NCBI GenBank assembly: GCA_031554725.1
Contig: JAVBUZ010000086.1
Location: forward strand, 1 to 30,483
Direction of reading: 5' to 3'
DNA length: 30,483 bases
Source of the DNA: JAVBUZ01 sp031554725
GTDB taxonomy: Bacteria > Bacillota > Clostridia > Lachnospirales > Lachnospiraceae
The notes under the pieces were generated by a model. That model was not told the origin of the DNA. It was given only the letters and a program-made list of their open reading frames with translations, and did not search any database. The position numbers and the translations under genes were made by a program. Numbering within the stretch: position 1 is the first letter of the stretch; each line of letters opens with the position of its first letter. Shown piece by piece: positions 7,776 through 16,227 of the stretch.

Positions 7776-9539
7776 TTAATACATGGTATCTTCTCTTCCA
7801 CAGCTTGCATCTACAGGAGATTTTCCTTTAAACTCACTTCTTCCCATAATTTTTTCCACCACTGCGTCGATTACCTCTGGGGTATTTGTATATGCATTGA
7901 TGTAGGTTTTAATCATTGGAACGTCTAACAAGTGATATGGGTTTGCAAGACTGATAAACATAACAGGGAATTCACCAGTAAACCAAGGTGCATCATTTCC
8001 CATTCCCATAAGTCCTTGCCACTGTAATCTTACCACTACATTATTACTTGCAGTTTCATAGTTACCAACATAAATTGCCATATCATAACGTTCCTTGAAA
8101 TCACCAACACCTTCAAAAATTTCTTTCATTAGCTCAATTGCATGAGGATCATCACTTTGTCCTGCAAATGCTGCCATAATGTCCACATTGGTATCTCTGT
8201 TACGAAGTGCTACTTCAAAGCCCTCTGCTTCCAGCTTTGCTTTCCAAGCCTGTTTTAGTGGGGTATTAATATTACCATTTGGTTCCAACACATTCAAATA
8301 AACTCGTTTCGTCTTTTGGGGTGAGATAGGTAGCATATTTTGTGTATCTTTAACTAAGGTCACAGCTTTATCTGCACACTCCCTTGCTTTTTCCAAATGC
8401 TCTGGACTTCTAAGCACTGCTAAGGCATCTTTTGAAGGTACTAAGGTTCCTTCTTTTTGTTTGATATGAAGGCCCAAAGATGCTTTTAATGCTAGAATAC
8501 GAGTTAATGCATCTTGTAATCTTTCTTCTGTAATAACACCTTCCTTGTAGCCCGCCATCATAAACCCATAGTCTTCTTGTAGATTTCTATTAAACAAGAA
8601 CATATCTGCCCCACAAGCGATGGAAAGTGGCACTGTTTTAGAACGTTCTCCGGCAACCGTGTAGCCAAGCATTGGTGTTGCATCTGTAACAATAAGACCG
8701 TTAAAGCCAAGCTTATCTCTTAAAAGGCCTTCCATAAGCTCTTTAGACAAGGTGGCTGGAACGGTGCGTTTTTCATACTGTGATGGATCTTCTGCCAATG
8801 CTTTTTGATATGCAGGCAATGCAATATGTCCAATCATAACTGTTTTTGCACCATCATCAATTAGTGTCTTATACACTTCCCCATAGCTCTTATCCCATTC
8901 TTCACAAGAAAGAGTATTTACACTGGTTAAAAGATGCTGATCTCTTTCATCTACGCCATCGCCTGGAAAATGCTTAATAGATACTGCTACTCCAGCCTCA
9001 TCTGCTGCACGCAAATATCCTTTTGCCATACGAATGACTCTCTTATAATCACTACCGAAGGTTCTTAGATTGGTAATGGGATTACGGAAGTTATAGTCAA
9101 TATCTACAATCGGAGCAAACGCCCAGTTAAGACCTAGCGCTACACCTTCTTGGCAGGCAATTCTTCCTAGCCAATATCCCATTTCATCATCATCCGTTGC
9201 CGCCACACCCATAGGCTTTGCAAAGTTTGTACCCTCTAATGCAGCTCCACTACCACCTGCTTCAAGATTGGCTGCAAGTAGCATTGGAATCTTGGAATAT
9301 TCTTGTAACAGTCTATGAGTATTTTGCACATTTTCCGCTTGTCCCGGACGGTACATAATTCCCGCAATCCCTAATTTTTGTGTTAACATCTTTAACACAT
9401 CCTCTTCGTCAGTTGCTCCAAGAGGGCAAAAAAGTTGTCCTATTTTTTCTTCTATTGTCATGGAAGAAATGGTTTCTTCCACCCAAGAAATTGCCTCATC
9501 ATCTAAATAATATGGTTTCGCTTTTAAATCAATTTTCAT
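7776..9539 (-). CDS. glycoside hydrolase family 3 protein, NagZ-like catalytic domain
   Basis: This 587-residue protein has a GH3 N-terminal TIM barrel (about 20-355) and a C-terminal alpha/beta domain. A catalytic loop KHFPGDG (189-195) is followed by D200 and H202, matching the KHFPGHG(x)4DxH loop of NagZ-type enzymes that use a His-Asp dyad as acid/base. The first loop His is Asp here (D194), but the dyad pair is kept. The nucleophile should be D286 in VTDATPM. No signal peptide is seen, so it is cytoplasmic. Activity could be beta-N-acetylhexosaminidase, beta-glucosidase or phosphorylase; a His-type GH3 from Cellulomonas (Nag3) is known to be a phosphorylase. It lies between the PAP2 and pgmB genes with an AAAAGGGG SD. 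Family firm, substrate unknown. Confidence 0.92.
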   Translation of the reverse strand: MKIDLKAKPYYLDDEAISWVEETISSMTIEEKIGQLFCPLGATDEEDVLKMLTQKLGIAGIMYRPGQAENVQNTHRLLQEYSKIPMLLAANLEAGGSGAALEGTNFAKPMGVAATDDDEMGYWLGRIACQEGVALGLNWAFAPIVDIDYNFRNPITNLRTFGSDYKRVIRMAKGYLRAADEAGVAVSIKHFPGDGVDERDQHLLTSVNTLSCEEWDKSYGEVYKTLIDDGAKTVMIGHIALPAYQKALAEDPSQYEKRTVPATLSKELMEGLLRDKLGFNGLIVTDATPMLGYTVAGERSKTVPLSIACGADMFLFNRNLQEDYGFMMAGYKEGVITEERLQDALTRILALKASLGLHIKQKEGTLVPSKDALAVLRSPEHLEKARECADKAVTLVKDTQNMLPISPQKTKRVYLNVLEPNGNINTPLKQAWKAKLEAEGFEVALRNRDTNVDIMAAFAGQSDDPHAIELMKEIFEGVGDFKERYDMAIYVGNYETASNNVVVRLQWQGLMGMGNDAPWFTGEFPVMFISLANPYHLLDVPMIKTYINAYTNTPEVIDAVVEKIMGRSEFKGKSPVDASCGREDTMY

Positions 9540-9567
9540 TCTTAACCCCTTTTCTGCGTCTATCCGC

Positions 9568-10413
9568 CTATTTACTTGGTAATTCTACCTTTCTTATTTT
9601 GCATACAATCATGCGAATTATTTCAAATAGTAAAAGTGACAATAAGATACCTACTGTAATATCACTTGCAAAGTGCGCACCCATAACAATACGGCTTACT
9701 GCGCAAAGAACCATCCAGCTATAAGCAATTGTTTTCATTAGTCTTTCTTTTCCAGCAAGTGCTGGCATAATAGATGGGAATAACGCTAGTAAAATGGTTC
9801 CTGCTGCATTCATTGAATGTCCTGATGGGAAGGATGCATAAATATTGTCAAACCCGCCACGGTTAGTAATCACATACCAACGTGTAAACTCTGTTAAAGG
9901 GTCTGTCATCTCACGAATACGCATACGTCCCCATGAAGCCTTTATCACATTCATAATAATGATAACTGCTAAAAAGTAAAAAATACCAATAACTGCAAAT
10001 GTCACTGCCTTTTTTGCCTTTTCTTCTGGAACCATTTTGGTAAGTAAATATGCACCCACTAAAACAATTAATGTAAAGACAATCGCTAAAAACTGAGGTG
10101 TGCCTTCTATGTTTTCACCCAAATAATTCCAAGTCATAAATCCGCCCATTACTCCAAATAAACCTGACAGCAGTCCATATACCACTCCCAAAATAACATT
10201 TACTGCTTTATTCTTTTTACTACGAAATTTGAATAACAGAGCAAAAGAAAAGGTTGCTAAAAATGCAAACGGTATTTCACCTAATACTTCAAAAATTCTG
10301 CCGTATATATTCTTTGTAAATAAAACTTGTGAAATTTGTAAATCCGTAAATGTAAAAATACTTAATAATACGATACCTATTGCTCCAATTGTAATTTTTT
10401 CTGTTTTACTCAT
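9568..10413 (-). CDS. PAP2 family membrane phosphatase
   Basis: This 281-residue multi-pass membrane protein carries the acid phosphatase/PAP2 motifs: K158-x6-R165 (the usual following Pro is Ile), PSGH at 196-199 with the catalytic His, and S240-R241 with G245, H247 and D251. Seven or eight hydrophobic segments surround them. The family dephosphorylates lipid or isoprenyl phosphates and diphosphates at the membrane face. The start at 10413 is chosen because GAGGAG lies just upstream; the TTG further upstream at 10470 falls inside a terminator hairpin. A PAP2 protein inside a sugar catabolic cluster is unusual. The hairpin at 10457-10483 separates it from the symporter gene, so it may be expressed less strongly. 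Confidence 0.92.
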   Translation of the reverse strand: MSKTEKITIGAIGIVLLSIFTFTDLQISQVLFTKNIYGRIFEVLGEIPFAFLATFSFALLFKFRSKKNKAVNVILGVVYGLLSGLFGVMGGFMTWNYLGENIEGTPQFLAIVFTLIVLVGAYLLTKMVPEEKAKKAVTFAVIGIFYFLAVIIIMNVIKASWGRMRIREMTDPLTEFTRWYVITNRGGFDNIYASFPSGHSMNAAGTILLALFPSIMPALAGKERLMKTIAYSWMVLCAVSRIVMGAHFASDITVGILLSLLLFEIIRMIVCKIRKVELPSK

Positions 10414-10456
10414 CCGCTCCTCATTTCTGCACTGATGTGCCCTTTTGATGTTTATA

Positions 10457-10483
10457 AAAGGGGTGACCAAGCGGCACCCCTTT
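10457..10483 (-). terminator. intra-operon terminator or attenuator
   Basis: A perfect 9-bp stem, AAAGGGGTG (10457-10465) with CACCCCTTT (10475-10483), has a 9-nt loop. On the minus strand the stem is followed by only a short TTTTATAAA tract. It lies 12 bp after the symporter gene and 43 bp before the PAP2 start, so it probably gives partial termination inside the cluster. Confidence 0.65.
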
Positions 10484-10495
10484 CATTGTAACTAC

Positions 10496-11869
10496 TTAGT
10501 TAATCTTAGTTTTTCCACTATTTAAGTCTTCCATTACCTGTGGATAAATCTTATCTAATTTATAGAACAAGTAAATTATAGGATTGATTACTAAAAATGG
10601 AATTGGAACTAACAAATAAAGAGTTTTAATTGCACTCATTGCTTCAACTGGCTGAACCGCTAGCTTGCCATCATAATTTGCTGCCGAAAGCACTGCCATT
10701 GCAATTGCGCCGCCAATACCTGCGCCAACCTTTGCTCCAAAGGTTGTTGTCGAATAAAGCATACCCTCAACACGGGTTCCTGTTTTCCACTGTCCATATT
10801 CAATAGTATCTGCAACCATTGCAAACATGGTTCCCATACTGCTTGACATACCAATACCTTTTATTACCGAACAAACCATAAGCCACTGTACAGATAATGG
10901 GTTTACTAAAAGTAGTGCTTGTCCAGCTATAGATACAATTGCTCCAATAAGAGCCACATTTCTTTTTCCCATTCTAGGAATTAGAATTGGCATAAAGCCC
11001 ATACCTACCAAAGCAGCGAGGGTCTGGATTGCCATCATATATCCTATATAAACTTCATCTCCTAAAGCATATTTCGCATAATAGGTTCCTACTGCTCCAC
11101 CCATTGCCATACCAAGTACCATAACTACCCAAACAAGAACTAATAGTAACCATTGATCATTTTTAACACAAATCTTAAAGCTTTTACCAAATGAAATCTT
11201 TTCAGATGGTACATCTACACGCTCTTTGGTGTTGTAGAAGCAAAGTAAAAATAATACCATTGCTACCACGCCATAAATAATAGATACAATAACCCATGCC
11301 TTCTGACTTGCTGTTCCCTGTGCTCCACCCATTGCTTTTACAAATGGAAGTGTTAGTGCATTGATTGCAAGGGAACCAATCTGTGCTAAGAACATACGGA
11401 AAATATTAATCGTTGCTCTCTGTCCTTGATCACGTGACATACGTGCTGTTAATGCGCCATAAGGAATATTGATTGCGGTATAAAGAACTGTGGTTACTAA
11501 ATTATAAGTAATGGCGATATAGATATACTGTCCAAGCACACCAATATTAGGAACTAGGAAAGCTAAAACTGTCGCTATACCAATAGGAATAGCTAGCCAA
11601 AGCATCCATGGTCTTGCCTTACCATGTTTAGATTTGGTCTTATCCATGACAAAGCCCATTACCATATCACTAATACCATCAAACAAACGAGAAACCAGCA
11701 TAATCATACCAATGATACCTGCGTTTAGTCCTAATGCATCTGTGTAAAAAAATGTTACATATGTTGAAGTTAATACCAATACTAAATTACTAGCTAAATC
11801 TCCACCTCCGTAGAAAAACTTCTCACGAAAGCTAATTTTCTCCGCTACATTATTTTTTGTGTTATCCAT
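10496..11869 (-). CDS. GPH family sugar:cation symporter (MelB-like MFS)
   Basis: This 457-residue, 12-helix transporter belongs to the glycoside-pentoside-hexuronide:cation symporter family. The N-terminal segment KFFYGGGDLASNLV and the loop DKTKSKHGKARPW, with its basic and acidic residues between helices 2 and 3, are hallmarks of the family. It should import a mono- or oligosaccharide glycoside with Na+ or H+. The start is placed at ATG 11869 because AGGAGG AAACTT precedes it directly; the upstream ATG at 11884 is part of that SD. It follows the HSL-type esterase gene by 21 bp, so the pair is cotranscribed. It is the only uptake system in the cluster, which means its substrate must be small enough to enter intact, with processing inside the cell. 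Confidence 0.94.
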   Translation of the reverse strand: MDNTKNNVAEKISFREKFFYGGGDLASNLVLVLTSTYVTFFYTDALGLNAGIIGMIMLVSRLFDGISDMVMGFVMDKTKSKHGKARPWMLWLAIPIGIATVLAFLVPNIGVLGQYIYIAITYNLVTTVLYTAINIPYGALTARMSRDQGQRATINIFRMFLAQIGSLAINALTLPFVKAMGGAQGTASQKAWVIVSIIYGVVAMVLFLLCFYNTKERVDVPSEKISFGKSFKICVKNDQWLLLVLVWVVMVLGMAMGGAVGTYYAKYALGDEVYIGYMMAIQTLAALVGMGFMPILIPRMGKRNVALIGAIVSIAGQALLLVNPLSVQWLMVCSVIKGIGMSSSMGTMFAMVADTIEYGQWKTGTRVEGMLYSTTTFGAKVGAGIGGAIAMAVLSAANYDGKLAVQPVEAMSAIKTLYLLVPIPFLVINPIIYLFYKLDKIYPQVMEDLNSGKTKIN

Positions 11870-11890
11870 AAGTTTCCTCCTCATTAAGGG

Positions 11891-13027
11891 TTAGTTAAAT
11901 ATTTGTTGTAAAAAAGCTGCCGCTTCTTTAATACTATCTTCTGCTTGTGGGCTGACACCAATTTGATCTCCAAAGCCATGTCCCATACCCCTATAAATAA
12001 TTGTTTTCACCTCACGTCCAGCTGCTTTCAGTGTCTTCGCATATGCGAAGTCTTCAAAAACAAGGAAGTCATGCTCGCCGAACATTAATAAGGTCGGTGC
12101 TATATCGTGTTGATCATCAAGTAATGGTGAAGCATAAATATGTTCTTTCGGTAAGTGACCTTGTAAGTAGACTTCCTCCAGCATATTTGTTTGTGCATCC
12201 TGGTCGCCCCCCAAGGCACCAGTCATCATACTTAAAACTACGTCTAAAACCTTGCCATGCTTTTTACTTCGATGGTATTTCGAAATATCTACACCCTTAT
12301 AGAACTCTGTGGTTTCTCCAGATATGTTCACCGCTGGATAATATAGCACTCTAGCTTTTACCATGTCTGTGCCTTCATCACGATCACGCAAGGTCACTGC
12401 CGCTGCTAGGTTTCCACCTGCTGAATCGCCAGATACCGCCATACGGGAACTATCGCCGCCATATTCTGCTGCATGGTCTCTTGCCCAAACGGTTGCGTAG
12501 AAGCAATCATCTAATGGCTGAGGATAATGATTCTCAGGACAAAGTCTGTACTCCACATTAAAAGCAAGACAGTCATAATTTTGAACTAAAAGCTTACACA
12601 TCTGTTCAACAATATCTGCACTTCCTCCAAAAAAACCGCCGCCATGATAATAAACAAATACAGGAATGTTTTCCCCAGCATTCTCTCTTTTATAGATGCG
12701 TACAGGAACCTCATATCCATCAGCACTTTTTACACATACATGAGTAGTGGTAACTCCCTCATCTGCAATGTAGTCACCTTTGTATTGATTGAACATTTTG
12801 CGCATTGGCATAACCGCTTCTAATGTGCTTTGTGGTTTTTTACGCTTAGACATAAGCTTTGCCATAATGGGCATCATCTTCATCGACTTATAAAGTCTTG
12901 GATCCATGTCGCCATCTTCGCCACCCTCTGGAATTGGCTTTAGCAAAACCTCCAAGCCATTATACTCTACCCAAGTAGCTTTTGATTGAAGACTATCCAA
13001 GATTTCCTTGCTATATCTTCTTCCCAT
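11891..13027 (-). CDS. alpha/beta hydrolase, HSL/Aes-type esterase
   Basis: This 378-residue alpha/beta hydrolase of the hormone-sensitive lipase group has HGGG (128-131) for the oxyanion hole, nucleophile S202 in GDSAG (200-204), acid D320 in FGEHDF, and base H350 in GMGHGFG. An N-terminal cap region of about 100 residues precedes the core. The family hydrolyses short acyl esters, for example acetyl groups on sugars. The start at 13027 is preferred over a TTG at 13042 because GGGAGG lies 7 nt before it. It is the first gene of the leftward cluster and diverges from the AraC-type regulator. It is not related in fold group to the type-B esterase at the end of the cluster. Substrate unknown. 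Confidence 0.93.
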   Translation of the reverse strand: MGRRYSKEILDSLQSKATWVEYNGLEVLLKPIPEGGEDGDMDPRLYKSMKMMPIMAKLMSKRKKPQSTLEAVMPMRKMFNQYKGDYIADEGVTTTHVCVKSADGYEVPVRIYKRENAGENIPVFVYYHGGGFFGGSADIVEQMCKLLVQNYDCLAFNVEYRLCPENHYPQPLDDCFYATVWARDHAAEYGGDSSRMAVSGDSAGGNLAAAVTLRDRDEGTDMVKARVLYYPAVNISGETTEFYKGVDISKYHRSKKHGKVLDVVLSMMTGALGGDQDAQTNMLEEVYLQGHLPKEHIYASPLLDDQHDIAPTLLMFGEHDFLVFEDFAYAKTLKAAGREVKTIIYRGMGHGFGDQIGVSPQAEDSIKEAAAFLQQIFN

Positions 13028-13089
13028 AGTGAAACCTCCCAAAAAATATCTTTTATACTTTAAAAATATATCATTTATTACATTGTGTA

Positions 13090-13118
13090 TTGCACATTTG
13101 TTCTTTTTCTTGTAATAT
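13090..13118 (+). promoter_or_regulatory. possible promoter of the AraC-family gene
   Basis: TTGCAC (13090-13095), a 17-bp spacer and TAATAT (13113-13118) lie 20 bp upstream of the start codon. Both hexamers are imperfect. The region also serves the divergent catabolic cluster, for which no good -35 is visible, as expected for an activator-dependent promoter. Confidence 0.35.
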
Positions 13119-13137
13119 TGTATTCAGAGGTGATAAA

Positions 13138-14349
13138 ATGTTACAAAATGATATGCAATATTTACTAAAAAGCTTCTCAAAAACTACCAGACTTAGCATT
13201 CGGCTTCATCAAGATGGTAAACAAATCTATTACTATTCTCACGCTGGTCTTGTTCCCGATCCTGCGGGTGCTGTTTTAGATACCATTATATCATTCCCGC
13301 ATCAAGCCGGAGTTATTACAACTTCGTTATTTCAGCATTACGGTTATGTCCGTTTACCTGCTAATCAATTACTAATTATTGGGCCAACTGCTGCCTTTTC
13401 CGAAAACCAGCAAGAATTTGAAAATCTTACCTTTTTATTAGATGTCGATTCAGCTCAAGCAGAAGAATATTTATATGCTCTTTGTTGCGCTCCCGAAATA
13501 CCAGCTCAGCACATTGCTTGGATGCTTTCTTTTTTTGTTACTGCCTTAAAAGGAAAAGCTTTTGATGTAGAAAATGTTTATATTGATACCAAAAACAGAG
13601 AGTTAAAAGAACCAATTGCCCATGACCATACACAGGAAATCTTTAACTCCCTTGAAGACCAAGATTTGTCAGAGATGGTTTTGAGCAGTTATCGCTTTGA
13701 AGGCTTGGCTAATTTATACGTTCGAAATGGACAACCCGAGCATTTGATAGAACTCTTTGATTCCGTTCCACCAATCCAAGCCGGAAAAATGGCGGGTGAC
13801 ACCTTGCGCCAATACAAAAATATGCTTATCTGTTCCGCTACTACAATGTCTAGAGCTGCTATTGAGGGTGGTTTAGACCCCCAATCCGCATTTAAACTTT
13901 CTGATCTTTATATTCAAAAGGGCGAAGTCATGCGAAACCCTACTTCTGTGATGGCACTTATTCGTGAAATGGCAGGGGACATGGCTGAACGAGTACGTTC
14001 TAAAAACAATGGAAATGTAAAGGATTCCAAACTATTTAATTCATGCACAACCTACATAAACAAGCATCTTTTTAGCCGAATTGACACCGCTACCATGGCA
14101 GAAGAATTAGGCCTTTCTCGTTCCTATTTAAGCAAAGAGTTTCATGCACAGACAGGGAAGACATTATCCGAGTTTATTCTCGAACAAAAAATTACAGAAG
14201 CAAAAAAACTTTTACGTTACACAAATAAGAGCATTTCAAATATTGCCATGCACCTTGCCTTTTCTTCTCAAAGTCATTTCCAAAATACCTTCAAAAAATG
14301 TGTAGGCATGACACCACTGGAATATAAAAAATTACCAACCACACTTTAA
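13138..14349 (+). CDS. AraC family transcriptional regulator
   Basis: This 403-residue regulator has a long N-terminal part of unrecognised fold (about 1-295) and a C-terminal AraC/XylS DNA-binding domain (about 300-400) with two helix-turn-helix units. The first unit includes ATMAEELGLSRSYLSKEF. The second ends in the typical FQNTFKKCVGMTPLEYK. The start at 13138 is chosen because AGAGG lies 7 nt before the ATG. It diverges from the esterase-symporter-GH3 cluster across about 110 bp, the usual arrangement for the cognate activator of a sugar catabolic operon. It carries no obvious cupin motif, so the ligand cannot be read. It converges on the rhamnose mutarotase gene, with a shared terminator between them. 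Confidence 0.92.
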   Translation: MLQNDMQYLLKSFSKTTRLSIRLHQDGKQIYYYSHAGLVPDPAGAVLDTIISFPHQAGVITTSLFQHYGYVRLPANQLLIIGPTAAFSENQQEFENLTFLLDVDSAQAEEYLYALCCAPEIPAQHIAWMLSFFVTALKGKAFDVENVYIDTKNRELKEPIAHDHTQEIFNSLEDQDLSEMVLSSYRFEGLANLYVRNGQPEHLIELFDSVPPIQAGKMAGDTLRQYKNMLICSATTMSRAAIEGGLDPQSAFKLSDLYIQKGEVMRNPTSVMALIREMAGDMAERVRSKNNGNVKDSKLFNSCTTYINKHLFSRIDTATMAEELGLSRSYLSKEFHAQTGKTLSEFILEQKITEAKKLLRYTNKSISNIAMHLAFSSQSHFQNTFKKCVGMTPLEYKKLPTTL

Positions 14350-14356
14350 CATCAAA

Positions 14357-14393
14357 AAAGGATACGACTATTGTATAAATAATCGTATCCTTT
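14357..14393. terminator. bidirectional terminator between AraC and mutarotase genes
   Basis: A perfect 11-bp stem, AAAGGATACGA (14357-14367) with TCGTATCCTTT (14383-14393), has a 15-nt AT-rich loop. A run of six A before the 5' arm becomes a good U-tract on the minus strand. The plus-strand tract is weaker (TTTCTATT). It serves both convergent genes. Confidence 0.8.
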
Positions 14394-14409
14394 CTATTCG
14401 CACTTATAA

Positions 14410-14721
14410 TTAATCTAAATGAAACACTGTTTTTAAGTCCTTACTAATTGGGCTATTATCTGGATTGGTTTCCATAATATCTGCCATAAAATCCCACCAC
14501 TTGCGATTAATAGCCGTATCAGCTCCATTACTCCACAACTGCTCATCCTCAATCTCAATACATCCGAACAAAGTCAATGTTTCTTTGTCTAAAAATATAG
14601 TATAATTTTTTCCTCCATGCTGATGTATCATGTCTTGCATTTCAGGCCAAAGCTCGTTATGTCTTTTTTCATACTCCGCTTCCTGTCCAGGAAATAATTT
14701 CATTTTAAATCCCTTAATCAT
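14410..14721 (-). CDS. rhaM: L-rhamnose mutarotase
   Basis: This 103-residue protein matches the RhaM/YiiL family in length and pattern. Such enzymes interconvert alpha- and beta-L-rhamnose before isomerisation. The signature YEKRHNELWPEM places Y17 and the likely catalytic H21, and the paired tryptophans of KWWDFM lie near residue 75. No rhamnose isomerase, kinase or aldolase gene is in the window, so it is an orphan here or serves a pathway encoded elsewhere. It ends at the bidirectional terminator that it shares with the AraC-type gene. Upstream is a 122-bp gap in which I see no convincing promoter, so readthrough from the MATE gene is possible. The SD (AGGCAGG) is weak. Confidence 0.92.
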   Translation of the reverse strand: MIKGFKMKLFPGQEAEYEKRHNELWPEMQDMIHQHGGKNYTIFLDKETLTLFGCIEIEDEQLWSNGADTAINRKWWDFMADIMETNPDNSPISKDLKTVFHLD

Positions 14722-14843
14722 CTAAGCAACCTGCCTTTCTAAGCATATTTGTAAATTCATTCCTATTACATATATTTTAGCATATACGTTTCTGATTTCT
14801 ACAAATTTAGTTGCATGTTCTACGCATTTTCAATCATTCCTTT

Positions 14844-16223
14844 TTAGTCATGTACAATGTTATGCATCCAAACACCTTTTTTGAGTAAATAAAAACCTAC
14901 ACTACATTTTATAATTTCTATCATCTGACAAGCAAAGTAAAGTGGAATAATAGGTAATCCTGTAAAGCGACTAAGAACAAATGCAAATGGTATACTTACC
15001 ACCCACATAAATACACTATCGAAAATAAATGTAATAATGGTTTTTCCGCCTGAACGTAAGGTAAAGTAGGTTGCATGCATAAAAGCATTCATTGGCATAC
15101 AAATCGCCAACACTCTAATAAGCCATGTTGCTAGGTCTTTAACATCTTGACTCGTATTATACAACCTAGGAAACGCTGGTGCTGCAATTGCAAGAATCCC
15201 GCCAATAACAACACATGCCGTTACTGAGAACGCAATTAACTTCGTATCCGTATCTCTTGCCTCTTCCATTTTTCCAGCGCCTAAGAGCTGACCTACTAAA
15301 ATGGAAACCGCGCTGCCAATCGCAATATATAATACATTAAACACATTTGATATGGTTGATGAAATATTTAACGCTGCTACTGCCGAAAGTCCTCTGATAG
15401 AATAACACTGCATAAGCGTCGCCATACCAGCCGCCCACAAAATCTCATTAAGCATTAGTGGCGTTCCCTTAATCAATATCTTAATCACTAGCTCTCGAGG
15501 TATATATAAGCTCTTATATGCCGCCATAATATACTTATTCTTTTCTTTATGCGCATGTACCCAGCCGATGACAATCGCTGTCTCAATGAAACGTGCAATT
15601 ACCGTTGCAATAGCCGCACCTACTACTCCTAATGCAGGGGCTCCAAACTTACCAAAAATAAGTACGTAATTCAATGATAGATTAACAATTACCGCTACAA
15701 TACCTGCTATCATAGGAACAACTGTCTCTCCACACTCACGCATGGTGCTTGTATATACCTGCTCAATTGCGAAAGGTACCATACCAATCAACATAACACC
15801 TAAATACTGTTTTGCATAATGTAAGGTTGCTGCAATTTCTGCTGGATCACCTTCTCCCTGCAAATAAAGCATGATTAGGTTATCTCCAAAAAACAAAAAC
15901 AATGTTACCGCAGTCACCAATAAAATTGCTGTGGTTATCAGCTTAAAACGAAAGGTATGTCGCACCCCTTCATGTTTGCCCGAACCGAAGAACTGGGCGC
16001 CAAAGATACCAGCACCTGAAATAGCACCGAAAACACTAATATTAAACACAAAAATAAGCTGGTTGACAATGGCAACTCCTGACATAGGCTCAGTTCCCAC
16101 ACTTCCAACCATAATATTATCTAATAAACTTACAAAGTTTGTAATTCCGTTTTGTATCATAATAGGCACTGCAATTGCTAGTACCTTTTTGTAAAATTCC
16201 TTATTTCCTATAAACTTTTTCAT
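14844..16223 (-). CDS. MATE family efflux transporter
   Basis: This 459-residue membrane protein has twelve hydrophobic segments and the length typical of the MATE family. The N-terminal sequence VPIMIQNGITNFVSLLDNIMVG is the conserved first-helix region of the DinF/NorM-like group, and the second half repeats the same architecture. These proteins export drugs or metabolites in exchange for Na+ or H+. Its start lies 4 bp after the stop of the upstream activase gene, so the two are cotranscribed. The GAGGAG in the tail of that gene, 12 nt before the ATG, is the likely SD. The link to an NrdG2-type activase has no obvious functional meaning. No strong terminator follows. Confidence 0.94.
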   Translation of the reverse strand: MKKFIGNKEFYKKVLAIAVPIMIQNGITNFVSLLDNIMVGSVGTEPMSGVAIVNQLIFVFNISVFGAISGAGIFGAQFFGSGKHEGVRHTFRFKLITTAILLVTAVTLFLFFGDNLIMLYLQGEGDPAEIAATLHYAKQYLGVMLIGMVPFAIEQVYTSTMRECGETVVPMIAGIVAVIVNLSLNYVLIFGKFGAPALGVVGAAIATVIARFIETAIVIGWVHAHKEKNKYIMAAYKSLYIPRELVIKILIKGTPLMLNEILWAAGMATLMQCYSIRGLSAVAALNISSTISNVFNVLYIAIGSAVSILVGQLLGAGKMEEARDTDTKLIAFSVTACVVIGGILAIAAPAFPRLYNTSQDVKDLATWLIRVLAICMPMNAFMHATYFTLRSGGKTIITFIFDSVFMWVVSIPFAFVLSRFTGLPIIPLYFACQMIEIIKCSVGFYLLKKGVWMHNIVHD

Positions 16224-16227
16224 TTTC

